The notes beneath the pieces were generated by a model, which saw only the letters and a program-made list of their open reading frames with translations, made no database searches and was not told where the DNA came from. From positions 1 through 35,043 of the IMG/VR virus record IMGVR_UViG_3300036715_000150: 35,043 nucleotides of DNA; one strand, given 5' to 3'. The stretch comes from a virus. The translations under genes were made by a program, and so were the position numbers. The stretch's first letter is position 1, and each line of letters opens with the position of its first letter. Positions 1 through 6,739 of the stretch are shown piece by piece.

Positions 1-528
1 AAAGAACAGGGACTATCAGCATTAGAGTATACAACCAGTGGATATATAGCCAATGATTGGTATGCTAATGGTAAAGTTGTATTTGGTCGTAAGTATCTGA
101 ATAGTAGTTGTGGCAAAGGTATTATAATTTTTGACTCAAAAGCTATACAAGACCAAGCTCCTAACAATTGCCCTGTATATACACTGTATAAGAAGAAGAA
201 ACGTGAGTTTCGTGTTCATATATTTAAAGATACAGTTATAAGTGTTGTAGAAAAGCGTAAGAAAGTAGGATGGATAGATCAACGTGATACTAAAATAAGG
301 AATTTAGCAAATGGTTACATCTTCTGTCAAGAAGTATCCAATGAGCCAGAAGGAATACGTGAACTTGCCCTTGTTGCAGCAAAGATCAGCCCATCGGACT
401 TCAGGGGTGTTGACATTGGATATAATGAGAAAAACAATGAACTCTTCATTATAGAGGTCAATTCTGCTCCGGGAATCACAGGTTCAAACATCCAAAAATA
501 TGTTGAAGAAATCAAACAATATGCTTAA
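1..528 (+). CDS. ATP-grasp ligase-like protein, C-terminal part (5' end outside window)
   Basis: The frame is open from the left edge to TAA at 526-528, giving 175 residues without a start. The C-terminal part has the layout of the ATP-grasp fold as seen in RimK-like and D-Ala-D-Ala-ligase-like enzymes: a strand reading EFRVHIF, a basic strand with VVEKRKK, and a metal/ATP-binding strand pair with GVDIGYNE followed by ELFIIEVNSAPGI, where the D and E/N residues are the usual Mg-ATP ligands. Enzymes of this fold form amide-type bonds through an acyl-phosphate. Phage copies often sit beside amidoligase genes, but none is visible here. The substrate cannot be read from sequence. It overlaps the next gene by 8 nt (ATGCTTAA). 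The fold call is fairly secure; the function is not known. Confidence 0.75.
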   Translation, partial: KEQGLSALEYTTSGYIANDWYANGKVVFGRKYLNSSCGKGIIIFDSKAIQDQAPNNCPVYTLYKKKKREFRVHIFKDTVISVVEKRKKVGWIDQRDTKIRNLANGYIFCQEVSNEPEGIRELALVAAKISPSDFRGVDIGYNEKNNELFIIEVNSAPGITGSNIQKYVEEIKQYA

Positions 529-1204
529 AATTGTAGGTAAACCTAAAGATTATTTCTTAACAGAATCACCACAAAATAATCCATTGAGATGGGTATTGTT
601 ATTCCGTAAGGATGATACTCTTGTACCACAAACTGCTGAGTTTCGTTGTAAAGATTACCTAAATGATCTTGTAGCTAAATATCATGGACAAGTATTTAAG
701 GTATATGGTTTTGATACTGAAAAAATAAATATAAACGAGGAAGGTTGCTACTTCTTATTGAAAAATATTGTGAATGAAGATAAGTTTATTTCAAATATTA
801 GCAACGTAATTAATGCAGAAGTAGAAGAAGATAAAGAACTACTCATAGAGGATTTGAGAGAACAAGGTCTTGTAATATTTATTCCTAAGTATTTCTTCTC
901 TAATACATATCTAATTTCACTTGTTTCCTACTTAATCCGTGTTTGTAACAATAATATAGAGTTTAAATTTTTTGAACAAGTATGGAGTTCTCTTGAACGT
1001 CAGACTGATACTGCCATCCCTACATATGGTGATTATGAAAGTATAATTAGAAAGTGGAAATTCACTGTACCAGAGGATTTTTATAAATATTGGTACTACT
1101 ATAATAAGAACTATAACTCAGAAGTTAGACCAGACGTTAAAGACCTTGGTCAAATAGTACATGATAACGGTGTTATTTCTTGGATAAAGGGAGGAGCTAG
1201 ATAA
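521..1204 (+). CDS. hypothetical protein, partner of the ATP-grasp gene
   Basis: A 227-residue protein of unknown function. The start at 521 was chosen because it gives the ATGCTTAA overlap with the ATP-grasp gene; an in-frame ATG at 500 lies deeper in that gene without a ribosome binding site. It is a soluble, aromatic-rich protein with no signal peptide or membrane segment, and ends in a segment reading VHDNGVISWIKGG. Tight overlap with the ATP-grasp gene suggests coupled translation and perhaps a shared pathway; that is inference. No known catalytic motif was recognised. Confidence 0.75.
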   Translation: MLKIVGKPKDYFLTESPQNNPLRWVLLFRKDDTLVPQTAEFRCKDYLNDLVAKYHGQVFKVYGFDTEKININEEGCYFLLKNIVNEDKFISNISNVINAEVEEDKELLIEDLREQGLVIFIPKYFFSNTYLISLVSYLIRVCNNNIEFKFFEQVWSSLERQTDTAIPTYGDYESIIRKWKFTVPEDFYKYWYYYNKNYNSEVRPDVKDLGQIVHDNGVISWIKGGAR

Positions 1205-1377
1205 TGCGATGTCAAGCTTGTAATGTTATCTTGACAACTCAAGAAGCAACTCGGCGATTTAAAACATCTGGAAACTTTGTTGATCTTTGTAACAAATGTC
1301 TAAATACAATTGATGATGATATAGAGTATACAGATGGTAATTATGATGGTGAAACTAACGAGGAGTATGAAGAATAA
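1204..1377 (+). CDS. small zinc-binding protein (CxxC...CxxC)
   Basis: A 57-residue protein starting at the TAATG junction with the preceding gene. It has a four-cysteine knuckle: MRCQAC near the N terminus and LCNKC about 25 residues later, followed by a strongly acidic tail rich in D and E. This pattern fits a small treble-clef or zinc-ribbon fold. Such proteins are common in phage early regions, where some bind host transcription or replication factors; nothing here shows the partner. Confidence 0.75.
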   Translation: MRCQACNVILTTQEATRRFKTSGNFVDLCNKCLNTIDDDIEYTDGNYDGETNEEYEE

Positions 1378-1382
1378 CTGAT

Positions 1383-1547
1383 TTGGAAATTAATAAAAAA
1401 TTAGCTCTTGTCCTTGGCTATAAAGATAAAGATGTTATTGTAGCCGATATCAGGACTATTCTTATACCATATGTAGAATTTAAAAAGAAACAAATATCCT
1501 TGACATATCTTTGTGTACTATCTAAGAAAGAAGATAAAAAAGTATGA
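1383..1547 (+). CDS. small hypothetical protein (TTG start)
   Basis: An open frame of 54 codons beginning at TTG 1383, preceded by a GAAGAA stretch about eight bases upstream, and ending at TGA 1545-1547, which overlaps the ATG of the next gene (ATGA). The product is lysine-rich with a hydrophobic middle and no recognised domain. Evidence is packing between two better-supported small genes and the stop/start overlap. A non-coding spacer is the alternative. Confidence 0.45.
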   Translation: MEINKKLALVLGYKDKDVIVADIRTILIPYVEFKKKQISLTYLCVLSKKEDKKV

Positions 1548-1699
1548 AACTTTATGAGGTTCCTAAAAATACTTATATTAAAATAGTAGGTATAGATGAA
1601 TACTACTATTTTGATCACGTAGACGGGATGTATTCTTACTGTACAGATATAGATGGGAATATTATTCATCTGTCTGCAAGTACAGAAGTAACCATATAG
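1544..1699 (+). CDS. small hypothetical protein
   Basis: A 51-residue protein starting MKLYEVPKNTYIK, rich in Tyr, Asp and Ile, with an alternating pattern suggesting a small beta-sheet fold. It begins in an ATGA overlap with the preceding frame, with AAAGAAGATAAAAAAGT as a purine-rich leader. Short phage proteins with a similar opening occur in early regions of other podoviruses as far as I recall, without a known function. Confidence 0.65.
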   Translation: MKLYEVPKNTYIKIVGIDEYYYFDHVDGMYSYCTDIDGNIIHLSASTEVTI

Positions 1700-1710
1700 G
1701 CAGCACCAAC

Positions 1711-1884
1711 ATGGTAATTAGAATGAACCCTGCTCATGATGTAGAACATCCTCCCGGTCAAATAGTTGTTCCAGTAGGAACTCCTGCTAACGTTATTAAC
1801 CAAAGTAAAACTTTACAACAAGAAATTGAAGAGTATAAAAATAAGGATGTAAAAATCAGTCTTGTTTTGTTAGGGTTATTGTAA
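1711..1884 (+). CDS. small hypothetical protein
   Basis: An open frame of 57 codons from ATG 1711 (an alternative ATG lies at 1723) to TAA 1882-1884. The middle reads GQIVVPVGTPANVINQ, then a short charged helix and a hydrophobic C terminus. There is no convincing ribosome binding site. Support is mainly packing between the preceding small gene and the primase; it could be spurious. Confidence 0.4.
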   Translation: MVIRMNPAHDVEHPPGQIVVPVGTPANVINQSKTLQQEIEEYKNKDVKISLVLLGLL

Positions 1885-1910
1885 ACAGCCTTCAAAATCT
1901 TTGAACGATA

Positions 1911-1925
1911 AGGAGCAATAAAATT
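1911..1925 (+). promoter_or_regulatory. ribosome binding site fixing an AUU start for primase
   Basis: AGGAG at 1911-1915 is followed by seven bases and ATT at 1923. The primase frame is bounded upstream by TGA at 1902-1904, and no ATG, GTG, TTG or CTG lies between that stop and the first zinc-finger cysteine codon. AUU is therefore the only reasonable initiator. A TTG one base later (1924) is in a different frame. Confidence 0.65.
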
Positions 1926-2738
1926 GCCAGATTTGTTAAACACATCAGTTGCCCCAACTGTGGAAGCAGAGACAACCGAGCAGAATATGACGACGGTAGT
2001 TACTTCTGCTTCGGGTGCCATTCCCATGGAAGAGGTGTCATCTCAGGCTATGTCTCAGAAAGAATTACAGAAGGAGCAGTTGATGGGGAAAGTAAAAGAC
2101 TTGTACTTCAATATGATGCAGGAACAGATTTTCCAGAGCGTATATACAAATACCTTGCAAGATTTGGAATCTCTGTCGAAGAAGCGATTAGTAGAGAAAT
2201 CCTCTGGTCAGACTACTGGGAACAACTCATCTTCCCCTATTACAACGAAGAAAAACAGCTTGTCTGTATACAATCACGGAACTTTAATCCCGAAAGGGCA
2301 AATAAAAGCAAATATTACAATGTTGGAACTACAAGGGACATCCTCCCAATCTACAAAGTTACTGATAACAGCAACAGAATATATGCAGATGAATTTTACG
2401 GAGAGAGAAGCCTTTCACATAGAAGATGGAGAAATAAACTGGATGGCTTAGATAAAAAACTAATTATAACAGAAGATGCCCTTTCAGCCATCTGTATAGC
2501 CCATCAGTGTGATGCAATGCCTGCACTTGGTACTAATGTACCAGTAAGCAAAATAATCGCTTTACGGGCCTTATACGACTCCGTTACAATTTGGTTAGAT
2601 TCTGATAAATGGAGAGAGGCTAGGTCTATTGCAGACGCTTGTAAACTTGTGGGTCTATCAGCAACTACAATTTTTAGTGAACAAGACCCCAAATGTTACA
2701 GCAATAAGGAAATACTTGACAAGTTAATAAAGATGTGA
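1923..2738 (+). CDS. DNA primase, zinc-finger plus TOPRIM (AUU start)
   Basis: A 271-residue primase like the N-terminal half of T7 gp4, here without a fused helicase. A zinc ribbon has Cys10, Cys13, Cys29 and Cys32 (SCPNC ... YFCFGC). The middle carries primase-core strands such as LIFPYYNEEKQL. A TOPRIM-like domain follows with the glutamate of IITEDALSA (about residue 184) and the aspartates of IWLDSD (226 and 228), the metal-binding residues for primer synthesis. The start is ATT at 1923, since no usual start codon exists upstream of the zinc finger. The first ATG in frame (2517) would remove two thirds of the protein. It precedes the helicase, separated from it by a nuclease gene. Confidence 0.88.
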   Translation: MARFVKHISCPNCGSRDNRAEYDDGSYFCFGCHSHGRGVISGYVSERITEGAVDGESKRLVLQYDAGTDFPERIYKYLARFGISVEEAISREILWSDYWEQLIFPYYNEEKQLVCIQSRNFNPERANKSKYYNVGTTRDILPIYKVTDNSNRIYADEFYGERSLSHRRWRNKLDGLDKKLIITEDALSAICIAHQCDAMPALGTNVPVSKIIALRALYDSVTIWLDSDKWREARSIADACKLVGLSATTIFSEQDPKCYSNKEILDKLIKM

Positions 2739-2744
2739 TAAACT
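2716..2744 (+). promoter_or_regulatory. sigma70-type promoter for the HNH-like nuclease gene
   Basis: TTGACA at 2716-2721, a 17-bp spacer, and TAAACT at 2739-2744 preceded by TGA (an extended -10 element). It overlaps the last codons of primase. The expected transcript start near 2751 leaves a leader of about 18 nt with AAGGAG before the ATG at 2769, so the nuclease could be transcribed alone. Confidence 0.55.
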
Positions 2745-2768
2745 GGAAGTTTAATGTAAAGGAGATTA

Positions 2769-3311
2769 ATGCCTTATAAATCAAAAGTAAATTGGAAAGA
2801 AGAAATTACTAAGATTAAAGAATGTGGTTCTATGGGTATGACTATGGCAACTCTAGCAAGACGTTATGGAATCTCTAGACAGCGTATGAAGCAAATTATA
2901 GATAAATATATTCCAGATTGGAATCATGGCTATGGTCATTCTGTCAACCGTAGAATTAAAGCTGAAAAATCCAATGCAAAATGGGGAGCTAAAAATGAAA
3001 CTGAGTTATATCAAAAACAAAGAGATAAATTCAGATCAAAGAAAGCTAATGCAAAACGTATTGGGTGGGAATGGACCATAGAATTTGGGGATGTTATCTG
3101 GAATGCTAATTGTCCAATTTTGGGATTAGAGTTGGACTATTTCTCAGAGGTTACCAAGGAAAATAGCCCTAGTTTTGATCAAATATATGCTGGTAAAGGT
3201 TATGTTAAAGGTAATGTTCAAGTGATTTCTTGGAGGGCTAACAGGATTAAAAATGATGGTACATCAGAAGAACATCGAAAGATTGCTGACTATCTTGACA
3301 GCATAGTTTAG
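2769..3311 (+). CDS. HNH-like (His-Me finger type) endonuclease with N-terminal HTH
   Basis: A 180-residue protein with good ribosome binding (AAGGAG, then ATG). Residues about 20-45 form a helix-turn-helix (ATLARRYGISRQRMKQII) for DNA binding. The C-terminal half has the pattern of phage free-standing nucleases related to the HNH/endonuclease VII superfamily: CPILGLELDYF, then SFDQIYAGKGYVKGNVQVIS and a terminal RANRIKNDG segment. In this family the usual aspartate-arginine pair of the form SxDR is here SFDQ, so activity is uncertain. It sits alone between primase and helicase with its own promoter, as expected of a homing-type intruder. Function is inferred from family pattern only. Confidence 0.7.
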   Translation: MPYKSKVNWKEEITKIKECGSMGMTMATLARRYGISRQRMKQIIDKYIPDWNHGYGHSVNRRIKAEKSNAKWGAKNETELYQKQRDKFRSKKANAKRIGWEWTIEFGDVIWNANCPILGLELDYFSEVTKENSPSFDQIYAGKGYVKGNVQVISWRANRIKNDGTSEEHRKIADYLDSIV

Positions 3312-3319
3312 TCATACAT

Positions 3320-3349
3320 TTGACATGTCAAGTATTTATATGTTACACT
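3320..3349 (+). promoter_or_regulatory. sigma70-type promoter upstream of helicase, with palindromic -35
   Basis: TTGACA at 3320-3325, an 18-bp spacer and TACACT at 3344-3349 with TG at -15/-14 (extended -10). The -35 box is part of a perfect 12-bp palindrome, TTGACATGTCAA (3320-3331), that could serve as an operator. The -10 region and the bases after it closely match those of the promoter at 7643-7672. Confidence 0.7.
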
Positions 3350-3374
3350 ATAGTTATAATATATTAACTATATA

Positions 3375-3399
3375 ACAAGAATACCTTAAGTATTCTTGT
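3375..3399 (+). promoter_or_regulatory. 5'-leader stem-loop upstream of helicase
   Basis: ACAAGAATAC (3375-3384) pairs perfectly with GTATTCTTGT (3390-3399) around a CTTAA loop. No run of T follows, so it is not a typical terminator. It would lie near the 5' end of the transcript from the promoter just upstream and may stabilise the mRNA. The rest of the 3312-3425 spacer is AT-rich with no gene. Confidence 0.6.
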
Positions 3400-3425
3400 A
3401 TATAATATAATAAAGGAATATTAAT

Positions 3426-4670
3426 ATTAAACATGAATTAAGTATTATAAAGAATTTCCTGTTGTATGAAGAATGGTTTCGATGGAAAGAGAAAATTAAT
3501 GTTCGTAACTTACCTAAAGAACTAAGTCCTGTTTACTCTGTCCTTGATAGCTTCCATGAAACTAACACAGAGAAAGTCAATTTAACGGTCACAGACCTAG
3601 CAAATCTTTTGTTTGCACATAAGCACAAGGATGTTGCTTACTACGAGGGTGTCATTGAAACTTTGGAAAAATTAGAAGTTTCCACCCAATCCACAAACAT
3701 CTTACTCCAGTCCTTTGTAGAAAATAAAATACTAAAAGAGATTTCTCTTACAGCCTATGACATTACCGAAGGGAAAGCCGATAAAGCAAAGCTTAATGAG
3801 CTTATCAAGTCTCTTGAAACTCAAGGAGAAACTCAGTCAGAGGAAGAATTTTCCTTTATCTCTGACGATATTGATCAACTACTCAACGAAACCTTTAGGC
3901 AACCGGGTCTACGATGGCGTCTTGATACACTCAATAAGATGCTCGGTTCTTTGCGAGGAGGTGATTTTGGCTTCATCTTTGCTAGGCCAGAGACAGGTAA
4001 GACTACACTTCTGGCTTCTGAAACCACGTTCATGGCTGAACAGCTTAACGAGGAAGATGGACCAATTATATGGCTTAACAATGAAGAGAAGGGTAATAAG
4101 GTCAAAATTCGTTGCTACCAAGCGTCATTGGGGTTGTCTCTTGCCTCCATCAACTCGAATACAGCGGGAGCACGATCTGCTTATATGAAGAAGACGAGGG
4201 GTAAACATATGTTATATGACCCTAAAGGTGCAATTCATAAATCCACAGTTGAGAAGTTATGCCGCCGGTACAAACCATCACTCATTGTAGTTGACCAAAT
4301 AGATAAAATTGTAGGATTTGAAGCTGATCGAGAAGACTTGAAACTTGGTGCTATCTATCAGTGGTTCCGTGAACTTGCCAAGGAATATAATTGTGCTGTC
4401 ATCGCGGTATGCCAAGCAGATGGTACAGGTGAAGGCCAGAAATGGCTTAACATGAATAACGTATCTAGTGCTAAGACTTCCAAACAAGCCGAGGCTGATT
4501 GGATTCTAGGTGTAGGTAAAATTCATGATGTTGGGTATGAGAATCTTCGTTATCTAAATGTGAGTAAGAATAAACTTGCAGGAGATGAAGATACTAATCC
4601 TGATCTACGGCATGGCCGTAAAGAAGTAATTATCCGTGCTGAAGTTGCACGATATGAAGACATTCAATGA
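3426..4670 (+). CDS. replicative DNA helicase, DnaB/RecA-like (AUU start)
   Basis: A 414-residue hexameric-helicase-like protein. The C-terminal RecA-like domain contains a Walker A region (FARPETGKTT, with Ala in place of the first Gly), a Walker B strand SLIVVDQID, a following motif IAVCQADG, and an arginine-containing C terminus. The N-terminal 150 residues are helical, as in DnaB-type helicases. The first TTG (3462) has no ribosome binding site and would cut into the N-terminal helix. ATT at 3426, eight bases after AAAGGA (3412-3417), gives the opening (M)KHELSIIKNFLL. The frame upstream is closed by TAA at 3411-3413. It would work with the separate primase, replacing the fused T7 gp4 arrangement. 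Confidence 0.88.
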   Translation: MKHELSIIKNFLLYEEWFRWKEKINVRNLPKELSPVYSVLDSFHETNTEKVNLTVTDLANLLFAHKHKDVAYYEGVIETLEKLEVSTQSTNILLQSFVENKILKEISLTAYDITEGKADKAKLNELIKSLETQGETQSEEEFSFISDDIDQLLNETFRQPGLRWRLDTLNKMLGSLRGGDFGFIFARPETGKTTLLASETTFMAEQLNEEDGPIIWLNNEEKGNKVKIRCYQASLGLSLASINSNTAGARSAYMKKTRGKHMLYDPKGAIHKSTVEKLCRRYKPSLIVVDQIDKIVGFEADREDLKLGAIYQWFRELAKEYNCAVIAVCQADGTGEGQKWLNMNNVSSAKTSKQAEADWILGVGKIHDVGYENLRYLNVSKNKLAGDEDTNPDLRHGRKEVIIRAEVARYEDIQ

Positions 4671-4867
4671 AAATTCCTAAAACTAAAACAACACTTTTTG
4701 CAGTTAGTCGTTACTTAAATGGAGAAGATGTAGGTACACCTGTTGGTATTTTTCTAACATTAGAAGGAGCAGATAATTATGCCGGTGCCTGTGAACAAGA
4801 AATGTACGATAAAGGAATTCTTGCATACGTGTTCCGTACAACTGCTGTCATGTTCTACAACGAGTAA
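4667..4867 (+). CDS. small hypothetical protein
   Basis: A 66-residue protein translated from an ATGA overlap with the helicase stop. It starts MKIPKTKTTLFAVSRYLNG and ends in TTAVMFYNE, with an amphipathic middle containing GADNYAGACEQEM. The pattern of an N-terminal strand, a helix and a C-terminal strand suggests a small alpha/beta fold. No function is recognised; position between helicase and polymerase suggests a role around replication. Confidence 0.7.
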   Translation: MKIPKTKTTLFAVSRYLNGEDVGTPVGIFLTLEGADNYAGACEQEMYDKGILAYVFRTTAVMFYNE

Positions 4868-4923
4868 ATGTGAAGCCGGTGTGGAACCCAATCCAGAATT
4901 TATTAAATTTTTAGAGGAGCACA

Positions 4924-5988
4924 ATGAATGTTCTAGCTCTGGATTCCGAGACAACAACTTGGAACAAGGGGAATCCTTACGACCAACGTAATAAGTTAGT
5001 TTGCTACAGTGGCGCCAATGATCTTGGAGCATGGGCAGAGATGTGGAATACATATTCTAGTACTAATCTTGTAGAAATACTTGATGATTATGATCTTATA
5101 GTAGGATTCAACTTCAAGTTTGACGCTCACTGGTTTAACAAACATGGAATTAAGTTTAAAAAGGTATGGGATGTTCAAATTGCTGAGTTTATTATTTCAC
5201 GGCAAACAAACAGATTCCCTAGCCTTAATGAGACTTGTATAAAATACGGAGTACCTGTCAAAGAAGATATAGTTAAGACACAGTATTGGGACAAAGGAAT
5301 TAACACTAACGAAATACCTTGGGAGATACTTGAGGCTTATGCTTCCCATGATGCTCATATTACACTTCTTTGTTACTATGCTCAAATCAAACTAATGACT
5401 CCTGCCGAGATTAGACTATGTCAGCTTCAATGTGAAGACATGCTTATTCTTATGGAAATGGAAGCCAATGGTTTACCTTATGATGAAGAACTTTGCCAAG
5501 TAAGAGCAAAGGAAATTGATGACAAAATATCAACGCTTACACGAGAACTCTCCAACATTTACCCCAACGTTCCTATTAACTTTGGTTCTAATGATCACCT
5601 GTCTGCCTTTCTATATGGTGGCATTGTTAGGGAAGATTCCAAAGAATTTGTCGGAGTTTATAAAACAGGGCAACGTATAGGAGAACCTAAATATAAAAAC
5701 GTAATAATTGAGCACCGTCTTCCAAGACTTTATACTCCACTCAAAGGTAGTGAAATGGCTAAAGAAGGTAACTTTTCTACAGATGAGGGAACTCTCCGTA
5801 AACTTAAAGGTAAGAAAGGGGTAATTGAAAAGATTCTTGAACTAAGTAAATGTGAGAAACTAAATGGTACTTATTATAACGGTCTTGTTAAACTCCGTAA
5901 GGAAATGAATTGGGAACCTAATGTACTTCATGGACAGTTCAACCAAACTACCGCGATTTCTGGAAGGCTCTCTTCTAGTAAGCCTTAA
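4924..5988 (+). CDS. family A DNA polymerase, exon 1 (3'-5' exonuclease and start of polymerase domain)
   Basis: The start at 4924 follows GAGGAG. The 3'-5' proofreading domain is intact: Exo I ALDSETTT (D7, E9), Exo II NFKFDAHW (D67), Exo III YASHD (Y139, D143). The thumb region follows, and the reading frame ends at the polymerase motif SGRLSSSKP, with a TAA at once (5986-5988). In relatives this motif runs straight into NLQN, which reappears at 6680. The stop is therefore the first codon of a group I intron and exon 1 ends at 5985. After splicing this polypeptide would gain 18 residues plus a final Asp, then stop at 6739, still short of motif A. Confidence 0.92.
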   Translation: MNVLALDSETTTWNKGNPYDQRNKLVCYSGANDLGAWAEMWNTYSSTNLVEILDDYDLIVGFNFKFDAHWFNKHGIKFKKVWDVQIAEFIISRQTNRFPSLNETCIKYGVPVKEDIVKTQYWDKGINTNEIPWEILEAYASHDAHITLLCYYAQIKLMTPAEIRLCQLQCEDMLILMEMEANGLPYDEELCQVRAKEIDDKISTLTRELSNIYPNVPINFGSNDHLSAFLYGGIVREDSKEFVGVYKTGQRIGEPKYKNVIIEHRLPRLYTPLKGSEMAKEGNFSTDEGTLRKLKGKKGVIEKILELSKCEKLNGTYYNGLVKLRKEMNWEPNVLHGQFNQTTAISGRLSSSKP

Positions 5989-6679
5989 ATAATAGGGCTT
6001 TTTAAACCATATTAATTCAGGGGAAGTCCAGATCGGATAATCCTGAGCCAAGCCAATCAATCTACCATAAGAGGTACATATGAATATTAATTACTTATAC
6101 GAAAATACAGATTTAACTTTACAACAAATAGCAGATACTCTTGGATTAAAATTAACTTATGTCTGGAAATATGTTAAAAATACTTATTCCAGTTCTTATA
6201 GAAAAGCACGAAAAGTTAATTCATATAGCAAGAGTAAAATAGGAGACAAGAATCCTATGTCAGGAAAAACCTCAGAAAAACACCATAATTATATAGGTGA
6301 TATTTCTGATGGTAAGGGCTATTTGATGCGAATAAAACCAGAATGGTATACAGGTAGAGCAGGAAGTAAGCATATTTTTGTACACCATATCGTTATTTGT
6401 GAACATCTAGGTATCTACTCTATTCCTAAAGGATGGGTAGTTCATCATTGTGATTTTAATCCTCATAATAATGATATAAGTAATTTAGTATTATTGAAAA
6501 TGGGGGATCATATGAAACTCCATAGATATTTGGAAGGTGCAACGACTATCTCGAAAGAGAGTACACTCAAATGGGTGGAAACATATGGCACACCTTGGTG
6601 TGATGATATAGTCTGCTCTATACAGGAATGTATAGCTGCGAAAGCGGGAGAAGAGTGATGATCTTCTCTGAACAAAAGG
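5986..6679 (+). ncRNA. group I self-splicing intron in the DNA polymerase gene
   Basis: The exon end AAGCCT pairs with GGGCTT inside the intron (6004-6009 region), leaving a T-G wobble at the splice site as in a P1 helix. The conserved P/Q/R core is visible: TTCAGG paired with CCTGA in TCCTGAGCCAAGCC (6041-6054 region). Downstream are P7 GACTA (6544-6548) with TAGTC (6609-6613), a P8-like hairpin CACAC-CTTG-GTGTG (6589-6602), and a P9-like hairpin CTATAC/GTATAG (6618-6635). The intron ends in G at 6679, and joining 5985 to 6680 restores the conserved KP-NLQN of family A polymerases in frame. It is 694 nt and carries an HNH gene between P6 and P7. Exact base pairs need folding software; the intron itself is well supported. 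Confidence 0.88.
6080..6658 (+). CDS. intron-encoded HNH homing endonuclease
   Basis: A 192-residue protein starting just after GAGGT in the intron. The N terminus carries a helix-turn-helix (LQQIADTLGLKLTYVWKYV), then a NUMOD3-like DNA-binding motif (GDKNPMSGK ... HHNY). The HNH_3-type nuclease domain contains HHIVICEHL, then WVVHHCDFNPHNNDISNL, where the paired His and two Asn form the metal site. The last 40 or so residues are encoded by the intron's own P7-P9 core, so the reading frame runs through the ribozyme. Such enzymes cut intron-less alleles to spread the intron. It resembles the polymerase introns with HNH genes known from SPO1-type phages. Confidence 0.88.
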   Translation: MNINYLYENTDLTLQQIADTLGLKLTYVWKYVKNTYSSSYRKARKVNSYSKSKIGDKNPMSGKTSEKHHNYIGDISDGKGYLMRIKPEWYTGRAGSKHIFVHHIVICEHLGIYSIPKGWVVHHCDFNPHNNDISNLVLLKMGDHMKLHRYLEGATTISKESTLKWVETYGTPWCDDIVCSIQECIAAKAGEE

Positions 6680-6739
6680 AATCTCCAAAATTTCGCCAGC
6701 GATCTTCAAGATATATTTATCTCGAAATATAATGACTAA
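6680..6739 (+). CDS. DNA polymerase exon 2 (short)
   Basis: Nineteen codons, NLQNFASDLQDIFISKYND, followed by TAA at 6737-6739. NLQN is the conserved continuation of the SSSKP motif at the end of exon 1, and the segment ends just before where family A motif A should appear. Motif A is instead found at 6926. The exon's last codons overlap the ATG (6732) of the following small gene. Expected spliced product: 373 residues. Confidence 0.8.
   Translation, partial: NLQNFASDLQDIFISKYND

Noticed and set aside
1499-1530. TTGACA near 1500 as a promoter
   Set aside because: No reasonable -10 sequence at the right distance.
3344-3356. T7-type single-subunit RNA polymerase promoter (CACTATAG)
   Set aside because: Only eight bases match, the TTGACA/-10 pair explains the site better, and no phage RNA polymerase gene is in the window.
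4779-4991. A 70-codon frame with AGAAGGAG before its ATG, overlapping the 66-residue gene and the polymerase start
   Set aside because: The ribosome binding site is explained as coding sequence of the well-formed 66-residue gene, and the second half overlaps the polymerase exonuclease motif. Some residues look protein-like (EAGVEPNPEFIKFLEE), so it is not excluded.
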